This document shows positions 9,414-20,420 of a stretch of DNA of 64,000 nt, in pieces. The position numbers and the translations under genes were made by a program. This stretch comes from Anisus vortex (taxonomy: Eukaryota; Mollusca; Gastropoda; Planorbidae), in contig OX421495.1 in the NCBI GenBank assembly GCA_949126835.1, forward strand, positions 31,553,320 through 31,617,319, in the 5' to 3' direction. The notes below the pieces were generated by a model. It saw only the letters and a list, made by a program, of their open reading frames with translations. It was not told where the DNA came from and did not search any database. How positions within the stretch are numbered: position 1 is the first letter of the stretch; every line of letters starts with the position of its first letter.

Positions 9414-9977
9414 TCAAATTTTGCGTATTCATTTAAAATTAACTTTGCTTCAACCTTTGCTAATGTACTTTATGAATGAATAGAACAAAATATATTCACG
9501 TTTTAATTTGCGTCGTAATTTATAGCGGGATATTTTTAAATTGTTATAATGGGTAATGATTAATGGTTTTAATGGTTATCTTACGTTGTATCTGGCAAAT
9601 AAAAAATTCCTTCACGTTTTTATTCGTGTTGTATATGTTCACAGAATAGGTATAAAACAGAATGCGCAATCGCATTTTATTTCTGTTTCGGGAAGTAATA
9701 CCGACGCCTTACTAAGCTTATTTAAACGCAGTGGTCCTGGTTACACTCTATATTTAAGCTTATAATTATATGGCGTCATCAAATTTTGCGTATTTATGCG
9801 TTTAAGAAGGGAACAAAATTTTGTTTTAATTTGCGTCGTTATTTGTGGAATGCAATATTTAAATGGTATAAGTTACCGGAAAATACTTTATCCCCGCTTA
9901 AGACTATTGTTTATAACTCCATGGGTTATTTTATCCAGTTCCGAGAACTGGGCACCTTTAGGCTTATCGCCTAGGTA

Positions 9978-10400
9978 ACGGCCATTGTTTAAATTACCGG
10001 GCAATGTTTAAATTACCGGGCAATGTTTATAATACCGGGCAATGTTTATAATACCGGGCAATGTTTATAATACCGGGCAATGTTTAAATTACCGGGCAAT
10101 GTTTAAATTACCGGGCAATGTTTATAATACCGGGCAATGTTTATAATACCGGGCAATGTTTAAATTACCGGGCAATGTTTAAATTACCGGGCAATGTTTA
10201 TAATACCGGGCAATGTTTATAATACCGGGCAATGTTTAAATTACCGGGCAATGTTTAAATTACCGGGCAATGTTTAAATTACCGAGCAATGTTTATAATA
10301 CCGGGCAATGTTTATAATACCGGGCAATGTTTAAATTACCGGGCAATGTTTAAATTACCGGGCAATGTTTAATTTGCCGGGCAATGTTCAAAATGCCGGA
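9978..10400 (+). repeat. 19-bp minisatellite of unit U1
   Basis: About 21 copies of ACCGGGCAATGTTTAAATT and its variant ending ATAAT, changing in pairs (two of one kind, then two of the other). This makes a higher-order period of 76 bp. The array ends in the variant GCCGGGCAATGTTCAAA-. Confidence 0.95.
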
Positions 10401-10875
10401 ACTAAATTTTTAAAGTTTTAATTCGTGTCGTATACGTTTTATAAACATTATTTCATAAGGGTTTTATTTGTTATTGTTTTACATGTTGAATAGAAAATTT
10501 AATTCTAAGTTTGCTTCCAAAGCAACAATAAATAAATAAATAGCAAATAAACAAAAACAACACAACATAGGTCTGCGACTTAATGTTTGTCGTAAAAAAA
10601 TATATCAAACAATCATTAAAAAAAAATAAAAGTACTGTCGAATGTTCTTTATCAATGAATAGAACAAAATATATTCATGTTTTAATTTGCGTCGTAATTT
10701 ATAGCTGGCAATTTTGTAATTGTTATAATGGGTGATGAGTAATGATTTTAACGGGTAATTCATGTTGTAGCGGGCAAATAAAAAATTACCTCACGTTTAA
10801 ATTCGTGTCGTAGGTCATGCGGGCAATCTCATTATAAATGCTTGAGTAGTTAGAGTGTATGTAAACATAACTTTT

Positions 10876-10907
10876 AGCCGGTTCGGAGGACCGGGCATAT
10901 ACCGGCT
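10876..10907 (+). other. hairpin at the end of A-type units (example)
   Basis: AGCCGGT and ACCGGCT form a 7-bp stem around an 18-base loop just before the TATATATAAATCTC junction. B-type units instead end with GCCCGTTCGAAGAATCGGGC (for example 18440-18459), a short hairpin preceded by an A run. Some units carry AACGGCT and so a weaker stem. A terminal hairpin is one feature shared with Helitron-like non-autonomous elements. Confidence 0.55.
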
Positions 10908-10910
10908 TGT

Positions 10911-12856
10911 ATATATATAAATCTCAAAAGGAATATGTATGTATGTATGTGGCTGGCTGGCTGGCTGGCTGGCTGGGTATGTACATACCGCATAATCTTT
11001 TTAAATACTGGACATAAAAACGTGAAATTTGCTACAAATATTCTTTGCGTTACGGCGGTGAACACTGTCAAGGTTTTAACAAAATTAAAATGACCGCAGT
11101 GGTCAGTTTGGTCAAAAAACGTGAAAAAAACACAACTTTTGATTCACATTGTCTTTGCCAGTACAACTTTTTATAGTTTTTCGTCACAAAGTTAGAAAAA
11201 AAAAGGATGCGCTGAGATTATTTTTATGACGTCATCAATCTTTGCGCATGGATTTTATAGCAATGAAGGGACATTTTTCATTCATGTTTAAATTGACGTC
11301 ATCAAACTATGTGCATGGATTTTATTATCTCAACTCAATGACGGGAACAAATTTTCTTCATGTTTAAATTGTCTACGTGCCGTAAACAACATAAATTCTT
11401 TACACTACCAATACTGTAGTTGATTTTCTTAATCTATCACTACTTTAATACTTTACACTGTGAATACATGACTTAAAGCTAATTAATAATTTAAAACTTT
11501 ACAAACATAGGACAAAGCAAATAGATTTAGCATTTTTTTTTCTGTTTCGGGAAGTAATACCGACGCCTTACTAAGCTTATTTAAACGCAGTGGTCCTGGT
11601 TACACTCTATATTTAAGCTTATAATTATATGGCGTCATCAAATTTTGCGTATTTATGCGTTTAAGAAGGGAACAAAATTTTGTTTTAATTTGCGTCGTAA
11701 TTTGTAGAATGCAATATTTAAATGGTTTAAGTAAAAAAATTAAGTTACCGGAAAATACTTTATCCCCGCTTAAGACAATTGCTTATAACTCCATGGGTTA
11801 TTTTATCCAGTTCCGAGAACTGGGCACCTTTAGGCTTATCGCCTTGGTAACGGCCATTGTTTTAATTACCGGGCAATGTTTAAATTACCGGGCAATGTTT
11901 ATAATACCAGGCAATGTTTAAATTACCGGGCAATGTTTAAATTACCGGGCAATGTTTATAATACCGGACAATGTTTAAATTACCGGGCAATGTTTAAATT
12001 ACCGGGCAATGTTTATAATACTGGGCAATGTTTATAATACCGGGCAATGATTAAATTACCGGGCAATGTTTAAATTACCGGGCAATGTTTATAATACCGG
12101 GCAATGTTTATAATACCGGGCAATGTTTAAATTACCGGGCAATGTTTAAATTACCGGGCAATGTTTATAATACCGGGCAATGTTTATAATACCGGGCAAT
12201 GTTTAAATTACCGGGCAATGTTTATAATACCGGGCAATGTTTATAATACCGGGCAATGTTTATAATACCGGGCAATGTTTAAATTACCAGGCAATGTTTA
12301 AATTACCGGGCAATGTTTAATTTGCCGGGCAATGTTCAAATTGCCGGAACTAAATTTTTAAAGTTTTAATTCGTGTCGTATACGTTTTATAAACATTATT
12401 TCATAAGGGTTTCATTTGTTATTGTTTTACATGTTGAATAGAAAAATTAATTCTAAGTTTGCTTCCAAAGCAACAATAAATAAATAAATAGCAAAAAAAC
12501 AAAAACAACACAACATAGGTCTGCGACTTAATGTTTGTCGTAAAAAAAATATATCAAACAATCATTAAAAAAAAAAAAGTAGTGTCGAATGTTCTTAATC
12601 AATGAATAGAACAAAATATATTCATGTTTTAATTTGCGTCGTAATTTATAGCGGGCAATTTTGTAATTGTTATAATGGGTGATGAGTAATGATTTTAACG
12701 GGTAATTCATGTTGTAGCGGGCAAATAAAAAATTACCTCACGTTTAAATTCGTGTCGTAGGTCATGCGGGCAATCTCATTATAACTGCCTGAGTAGTTAG
12801 AGTGTATGTAAACATAACTTTTAGCCGGTTAGGAGGACCGGGCACATAACGGCTTG
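10911..12856 (+). repeat. satellite unit U2, A form
   Basis: A full A unit with the alternative head (AACACAACTTTTGATTCAC). It is nearly identical in length and sequence to U4 (14466-16413), down to an insertion in the word AAGTAAAAAAATTAAG, which shows recent copying across the intervening U3. Confidence 0.88.
11851..12348 (+). repeat. 19-bp minisatellite of unit U2
   Basis: About 25 copies of the ACCGGGCAATG repeat in alternating pairs of AAATT and ATAAT types, with scattered single-base changes (ACCAGG, ACCGGAC). Nearly the same series of variants is found in U4. Confidence 0.95.
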
Positions 12857-12884
12857 TATATATATAAATCTCAAAAGGAATATG

Positions 12885-12915
<31 letters not shown>

Positions 12916-14465
12916 GTATGTACATACCGCATAATCTTTTTAAATACTGGACATAAAAACGTGAAATTTGCTACAAATATTCTTTGCGTTACGGCGGTGA
13001 ACACTGTCAAGGTTTTAAAAAAAATAAAATGACCGCAGTGGTCAGTTTGGTCAAAAAACGCGAATAAAACGACATATTTTGGGTTCATGTTAAAATTGCC
13101 GTTCCAACTTTTTATAGTTTTTCGATCGATCGCGCTAAAAAAATAAAAAAAAGGATGGCGTTGAGATTTTTTTTAGGATGACGTCATCAAAGTTTGCGCA
13201 TGGATTTTTTAGCGATGAAGGGACATTTTTCATTTATGTTTAAATTGACGTCATCAAACTATGTGCATGGATTTTATTATCTCAACTCAATGACGGGAAC
13301 AAATTTTCTTCATGTTTAAATTGTCTACGTGCCGTAAACAACATAAATGCTTTACACTACCAATACTGTAGTTGATTTTCTTAATCTATCACTACTTTAA
13401 TACTTTACACTGTGAATTCATGACTTAAAGCTAATTAATAATTTAAAACTTTACAAACATAGGACAAAGCAAATAGATATAGTATTTTTTTTCTGTTTCG
13501 GGAAGTAATACCGACGCCTTATTAAGCTTATTTAAACGCAGTGGTCCTGGTTACACTCTATATTTAAGCTTATAATTATATGGCGTCATCAAATTTTGCG
13601 TATTTATGCGTTTAAGAAGTTTTGTTTTAATTTGCGTCGTAATTAGGAGAATGCAATATTTAAATGGTCTAAGTTACCGGAAAATAATTTATCCCCGCTT
13701 AAGACTATTGTTTATAACTCCATGGGTTATTTTATCCAGTTCCGAGAACTGGGCACCTTTAGGCTTATCGCCTTGGTAACGGCCATTGTTTAAATTACCG
13801 GGCAATGTTTAAATTACCGGGCAATGTTTATAATACCGGGCAATGTTTAAATTACCGGGCAATGTTTAAATTACCGGGCAATGTTTAAATTAACGGGCAA
13901 TGTTTATATTACCGGGCAATGTTTAATTTGCCGGGCAATGTTCAAGTTGCTGGAACTAACTTTTTAAAGTTTTAATTCGTGTCGTATACGTTTTATAAAC
14001 ATTATTTCATATGGGTTTCATTTGTTATTGTTTTACGTGTTGATTAGAAAATTTAATTCTAAGTTTGCTTCCAAAGCAACAATAAATAAATAAATAGCAA
14101 ATAAACAAAACAACACAACATAGGTCTGCGACTTAATGTTTGTCGTAAAAAAAATATATCAAACAATCATTAAAAATAAATAAAAGTACTGTCGAATGTT
14201 CTTAATCAATGAATAGAACAAAATATATTCATGTTTTAATTTGCGTCGTAATTTATAGCGGGCAATTTTGTAATTGTTATAATGGGTGATGAGTAATGAT
14301 TTTAACGGGTAATTCATGTTGTAGCGGGCAAAAAAAAAATTACCTCACGTTTAAATTCGTGTCGTAGGTCATGCGGGCAATCTCATTAGAACTGCCTGAG
14401 TAGTTAGAGTGTATGTAAACATAACTTTTAGCCGGTTCGGAGGACCGGGCACATAACGGCTTGTC
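12857..14465 (+). repeat. satellite unit U3, A form with short minisatellite
   Basis: Standard head and A body. The 19-bp minisatellite is only about nine copies long (13781-13954), which accounts for most of the length difference from U2. Confidence 0.88.
13781..13954 (+). repeat. 19-bp minisatellite of unit U3
   Basis: About nine copies of the ACCGGGCAATG repeat, ending in the shared GCCGGGCAATGTTCAAG variant. Confidence 0.93.
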
Positions 14466-14496
14466 ATATATATATATAAATCTCAAAAGGAATATG

Positions 14497-14535
<39 letters not shown>

Positions 14536-16413
14536 GTATGTACATACCGCATAATCTTTTTAAATACTGGACATAAAAACGTGAAATTTGCTACAAATAT
14601 TCTTTGCGTTACGGCGGTGAACACTGTCAAGGTTTTAAAAAAATTAAAATGACCGCAGTGGTCAGTTTGGTCAAAAACGTGAAAAAAACACAACTTTTGA
14701 TTCACATTGTCTTTGCCAGTACAACTTTTTATAGTTTTTCGTCACAAAGTTAGAAAAAAAAAGGATGCGCTGAGATTATTTTTATGACGTCATCAATCTT
14801 TGCGCATGGATTTTATAGCAATGAAGGGACATTTTTCATTCATGTTTAAATTGACGTCATCAAACTATGTGCATGGATTTTATTATCTCAACTCAATGAC
14901 GGGAACAAATTTTTTTTCATGTTTAAATTGTCTACGTGCCGTAAACAACATAAATTCTTTACACTACCAATACTGTAGTTGATTTTCTTAATCTATCACT
15001 ACTTTGATACTTTACACTATGAATACATGACTTAAAGCTAATTAATAATTTAAAACTTTACAAACATAGGACAAAGCAAATAGATTTAGCATTTTTTTTC
15101 TGTTTTCGGAAGTAATACCGACGCATTACTAAGCTTATTTAAACGCAGTGGTCCTGGTTACACTCTATATTTAAGCTTATAATTATATGGCGTCATCAAA
15201 TTTTGCGTATTTATGCGTTTAAGAAGGGAACAAAATTTTGTTTTAATTTGCGTCGTAATTTGTAGAATGCAATATTTAAATGGTTTAAGTAAAAAAATTA
15301 AGTTACCGGAAAATACTTTATCCCCGCTTAAGACAATTGCTTATAACTCCATGGGTTATTTTATCCAGTTCCGAGAACTGGGCACCTTTAGGCTTATCGC
15401 CTTGGTAACGGCCATTGTTTTAATTACCGGGCAATGTTTAAATTACCGGGCAATGTTTATAATACCAGGCAATGTTTAAATTACCGGGCAATGTTTAAAT
15501 TACCGGGCAATGTTTATAATACCGGACAATGTTTAAATTACCGGGCAATGTTTAAATTACCGGGCAATGTTTATAATACCGGGCAATGTTTATAATACCG
15601 GGCAATGTTTAAATTACCGGGCAATGTTTAAATTACCGGGCAATGTTTATAATACCGGGCAATGTTTATAATACCGGGCAATGTTTAAATTACCGGGCAA
15701 TGTTTAAATTACCGGGCAATGTTTATAATACCGGGCAATGTTTATAATACCGGGCAATGTTTAAATTACCGGGCAATGTTTATAATACCGGGCAATGTTT
15801 ATAATACCGGGCAATGTTTATAATACCAAGCAATGTTTAAATTACCAGGCAATGTTTAAATTACCGGGCAATGTTTAATTTGCCGGGCAATTTTCAAATT
15901 GCCGGAACTAAATTTTTAAAGTTTTAATTCGTGTCGTATACGTTTTATAAACATTATTTCATAAGGGTTTCATTTGTTATTGTTTTACATGTTGAATAGA
16001 AAAATTAATTCTAAGTTTGCTTCCAAAGCAACAATAAATAAATAAATAGCAAAAAAACAAAAACAACACAACATAGGTCTGCGACTTAATGTTTGTCGTA
16101 AAAAAAATATATCAAACAATCATTGAAAAAAAAAAAGTAGTGTCGAATGTTCTTAATCAATGAATAGAACAAAATATATTCATGTTTTAATTTGCGTCGT
16201 AATTTATAGCGGGCAATTTTGTAATTGTTATAATGGGTGATGAGTAATGATTTAACGGGTAATTCATGTTGTAGCGGGCAAATAAAAAATTACCTCACGT
16301 TTAAATTCGTGTCGTAGGTCATGCGGGCAATCTCATTATAACTGCCTGAGTAGTTAGAGTGTATGTAAACATAACTTTTAGCCGGTTCGGAGGACCGGGC
16401 ACATAACGGCTTG
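14466..16413 (+). repeat. satellite unit U4, A form, near twin of U2
   Basis: Same length class and same private variants as U2, including the order of changed minisatellite copies. A short (GGCT)n tract of about nine units lies near 14507. Confidence 0.88.
15410..15905 (+). repeat. 19-bp minisatellite of unit U4
   Basis: About 25 copies with the paired AAATT/ATAAT alternation and the same odd copies (ACCAGG, ACCGGAC) in the same order as U2. Confidence 0.95.
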
Positions 16414-18472
16414 TATATATATAAATCTCAAAAGGAATATGTATGTATGTGGCTGGCTGGCTGGCTGGCTGGGTATGTACATACCGCATAATTTTTTTTA
16501 ATACTGGACATAAAAACGTGAAATTTCCTACAAATATTCTTTGCGTTACGGCGGTGAACACTGTCGAGGTTTTAAAAAAATTAAAATGACCGCAGTGGTC
16601 AGTTTGGTCAAAAAACGCTAATAAAACGACATATTTTGGGTTCATGTTGAATTTGCCGTTCCAACTTTTTATAGTTTTTCGATCGATCGCGCTAAAAAAA
16701 TAAGACAAAAGGACGCGCAGAGATTATTTTTATATGACGTCATCAAAGTTTGCGCAGGGATAGCTGGCTGTCTTTTTTTTTATGGCGTCATCGAGTTTTG
16801 CGTATTCATTTTAATTAACTTCGCTTCAACGTTTGCTAATGTACTTTATGAATGAATAGAACAAAATATATTCACGTTTTAATTTGCGTCGTAATTTATA
16901 GCGGGATATTTTAAAATTGTTATAATGGGTAATGATTAATGGTTTTAATGGGTAACTTACGTTGTATCTGGCAAATAAAAAAATCCTTCACGTTTTTATT
17001 CGTGTTGTATATGTCCACAGAATAGGTATAAAACAGAATGCGCAATCGCATTTTATTTCTGTTTTGGGCAGTAATACCGACGCCATACTAAGCTTATTTA
17101 AACGCAGTGGTCCTGGTTACACTCTATATATATGCTTATTTAGCCTACAACGTCCTTTTCTTCAAATCTACAAGTTAGAACACCCAGAGCTAATATTTCA
17201 GGCAAAATGTGCATAAACGGTTGTGTAATAAACTACAACAATGATGCGAAAACGAATGATTATCTTAAAAAAAAGAGCATGTCAAACTGCATGGCTTTCC
17301 TGACTCCATAAAGGATAAACAACGGCATAAACAACCTCATATTAACTCATTATGAATTATATGCCTATTTCCCTTCATAATTTTAAAAATTTATTTTGGT
17401 TTAAAAAGTTTATATTTATGTACCGGTAGCCGCAGCAATTTAGTTACCGGTAACGAGCTACGTCTAAGCCATTTTTTTTCAAATCAGTACCGGGTAATAA
17501 ATATTTTTACATCATATTGGCCTAATCCTATAATGTTGAAAACAAAATGGGTAATTAAGTCAAATTTATATAAAAGTAAGCCTGTAATGAAAGATAATGT
17601 AGGCCCTATATATATTGTATATATTTATGGCAGACGTAGATATTCTTTGTCATTTTATTATAGTAGCGTCTCTATCGACCGCTGGATTGCGGAAAATGGT
17701 AACTTTCAGTGACTGCTTATATAGGGATTGTGCATTCTGTTCTATACCTATTCTGTGTATACGTCTTATGTACTTTGTAGCGGGAAATTTTTCAATTGAC
17801 AGGCAATGTTTAAATTGCCGAGCCGATCTCAACGTTTTACAGTTTTAATTTGTATCGTATACGTCTTATAAACTATGTAGCGGGAAATTGTTATATTGCC
17901 GGGCAATGTGTGAATTTGCCGGACCAACTTTTTAAAGTTTTAATTCATGTCGTATACGTTGTATAAACTATGATTCATATCGGTTTCAGTTGTTATTGTT
18001 TTTCCTGTTGAATTTAAAATTTAATTCTAAGTTTGCTTCCAAAGCAACAATAAATAAATAGCAAATAACACCAACAAAAACAAAAAAAAACAAAAAAAAT
18101 AAATAAATATTGATCTACGACAAATGGTGTAGCAAAAAAATATATCAAACAATCATTTTTTAATTAACAGTACTTTTTAAATGACATGTGAGTTCTGTTT
18201 TACAGAAAGAGTTTAATTACCCAATAAACGCACAAAATTCGATCATAGTGGTCATGCTTTGAGCAAGAAATAAAAAAAAAAATTATTATTTGTTTTTCCT
18301 TTTTAGTTGTATATTGAATTGGTGTATAATAAAGTGTGCAAAACAAAAATAAATACTGACCACAAAAAAATACTACTTTATTTATGTTGCAAAAACAAAA
18401 CTAAAAAACTATAATGTGTCAAGCATATTCTAAAAAAAAGCCCGTTCGAAGAATCGGGCACATATCGGCTTG
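16414..18472 (+). repeat. satellite unit U5, B form
   Basis: A B unit. In place of the minisatellite it carries the inverted-repeat element at 17016-17757 and ends with the TTCGAA-centred hairpin. Its THAP-like frame is broken by an added A. Confidence 0.88.
17016..17757 (+). mobile_element. P-like (THAP-bearing) inverted-repeat element in U5
   Basis: The left end CACAGAATAGGTATAAAAC... is repeated, inverted, at the right end over 32 bp with two mismatches. The flanks TATATGTC and TATACGTC are an 8-bp duplication with one change. The interior holds a THAP-like start (ATG at 17207) but an extra A in the lysine-rich part shifts the frame. Confidence 0.8.
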
Positions 18473-19074
18473 TATATATATAAATCTCAAAAGGAATATG
18501 TATGTATGTGGCTGGCTGGCTGGCTGGGTATGTACATACCGCATAATCTTTTTAAATACTGGACATAAAAACGTGAAATTTGCTACAAATATTCTTTGCG
18601 TTACGGCGGTGAACACTGTCAAGGTTTTAAAAAAAATAAAATGACCGCAGTGGTCAGTTTGGTCAAAAAACGCGAATAAAACGACATATTTTGGGTTCAT
18701 GTTGAATTTGCCGTTCCAACTTTTTATAGTTTTTCGATCGATCGCGCTAAGAAAATTAAAAAAAAGGATGGCGTTGAGATTTTTTTCAGGATGACGTCAT
18801 CAAAGTTTGCGCAGGGATAGCTGGTTGTCTTTTTTTTTTTATGGCGTCATCGAATTTTGCGTATTCATTTTAATTAACTTCGCTTCAACCTTTGCTAATG
18901 TACTTTATGAATGAATAGAACAAAATATATTCACATTTTAATTTGCGTCGTAATTTATAGCGGGATATTTTTAAATTTTTATAATGGGTAATGATTAATG
19001 GTTTTAATGGGTATCTTACGTTGTATCTGGCAAATAAAAAATTCCTTCACGTTTTTATTCGTGTTGTATATGTC

Positions 19075-19705
19075 CACAGAATAGGTATAAAACAGAATGC
19101 GCAATCTTCAAATCTACAAGTTCGAACACCCAAAGCTAATATTTCAGGCAAAATGTGCATAATCGGTTGTGTAATAAACTACAACAATGATGCGAAAACG
19201 ATTGATTATCGTAAAAAAGAGCATGTCAAACTGCATGGCTTTCCTGACTCCATAAAGGATAAACAACAGCATAAACAACCTCATATTAACTCATTATGAA
19301 TTATATGCCTATTTCCCTTCATAATTTTAAAAGTTTATTTTGGTTTAAAAAGTATATATATTTATGTACCGGTAGCCGTAGCAATTTAGTTACCGGTACC
19401 GAGCTACGTCTAAGCCATTTTTTTTTTCAAATCAGTACCGGGTAATAAATATTTTTACATCATATTGGCCTAATCATATAATGTTCAAAACAAAATGGGT
19501 AATTAAGTCAAATTTATATAAAAGAAAGCCTATAATGAAAGATAATGTAGGCCCTATATATATTGTATATATTTATGGCAGACGTAGATATCCTTTCACA
19601 TTTTACTATAGTAGCGTCTCTAGCGACCGCTGCATTGCGGAAAATGGTAACTTTTAGTGACTGCGTATATAGGGATTGTGCATTCTGTTCTATACCTATT
19701 CTGTG
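19075..19705 (+). mobile_element. P-like inverted-repeat element in U6, internally deleted
   Basis: Both inverted repeats and the flanking TATATGTC/TATACGTC duplication are present. About 110 bp just inside the left end are missing compared with the other copies, leaving 631 bp. The THAP-like frame is intact. Confidence 0.82.
19153..19299 (+). CDS. THAP-like N-terminal microprotein frame (U6)
   Basis: A 48-residue frame starting MCIIGCVINYNNDAK and continuing to EHVKLHGFPDS. C-x3-C near the start and a hydrophobic-x-L-H-x-F-P about 25 residues later match the opening of the THAP zinc finger (C-x2-4-C ... FHxFP), a DNA-binding domain found at the start of P-element transposases and host THAP proteins. 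The later THAP residues (Trp, the C-x2-H pair and the AVPTIF box) are absent because the frame stops first, so a working finger cannot form. Seven copies in the window keep the frame open. An exon cut from a longer transposase gene is the simplest reading. Confidence 0.5.
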   Translation: MCIIGCVINYNNDAKTIDYRKKEHVKLHGFPDSIKDKQQHKQPHINSL

Positions 19706-20420
19706 TATACGTCTTATAAACTTTGTAGCGGGAAATTTTTCAATTGCCAGGCAATGTTTAAATTGCCGAGCTCAACGTTTTAAAGTTTTAATTTGTATCG
19801 TATACGTCTTATAAACTATGTAGCGGGAAATTTTTATATTGCCGGGCAATGTTTAAATTTGCCGGACCAACTTTTAAAAGTTTTAATTCATGTCGTATAC
19901 GTTGTATAAACTATGATTCATATCGGTTTCAGTTGTTATTGTTTTTCCTGTTGAATTTAAAATTTAATTCTAAGTTTGCTTCCAAAGCAACAATAAATAA
20001 ATAGCAAATCACCAACAAAAACAAAAATTAATTAAAAAAAAATTGAACTACGACTAATGTTGTAGCAAAAAAATATATCAAACAATCATTTTTGAATTAA
20101 CAGTACTTTTTTAAATGAAATGTGAGTTCTGTTTTACAGAAAGAGTTTAATTACCCAATAAACTCACAAAATTCGATCATAGTGGTCATACTTTGAGCAA
20201 GAAATAAAAAAAAATTTTTATTTTTTGTTTTTCCTTTTTAGTTGTATATTGAATTGGTGTATAATATAGTGTGCAAAACAAAAATAAATTAAAAAAATAC
20301 TGACCACAAAAAAAAAAAAACTACTTTATGTATGTTGCAAAAACAAAACTAAAAAACTATAATGTGTCAAGCATATTCTAAAAAAAAGCCCGTTCGAAGA
20401 ATCGGGCACATATCGGCTTG

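Larger units (their letters stand above)
9050..10910 (+). repeat. satellite unit U1, hybrid of B and A forms
   Basis: The unit starts like a B unit and even carries the left inverted repeat of the THAP-bearing element (from 9640, CACAGAATAGGTATAAAAC). It then switches to A-type sequence (GGGAAGTAATACCGACGCC) and a 19-bp minisatellite. No right inverted repeat follows. It is best explained by recombination between B and A units. Confidence 0.85.
18473..20420 (+). repeat. satellite unit U6, B form
   Basis: A B unit with a shortened inverted-repeat element (19075-19705) and the B-type tail (GTTTAATTACCCAATAAAC then the short hairpin). Confidence 0.88.

Noticed and set aside
9978..10400. CRISPR-like array
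   Set aside because: The 19-bp units are contiguous with no unique spacers, and the genome is eukaryotic.
16962..17216. 84-102-residue frames starting in the unit body and crossing the left inverted repeat (start MINGFNGYL or MYLANKK)
   Set aside because: They span the insertion boundary of the P-like element, so they cannot be an ancestral gene. The THAP-like frame overlaps the end in another frame.
19563..19814. 83-residue frame found in most B units (start MYIFMADVD)
   Set aside because: Its second half runs across the right inverted repeat and the CGGGCAAT module into non-coding unit sequence. It looks like an accidental frame kept by recent unit copying.
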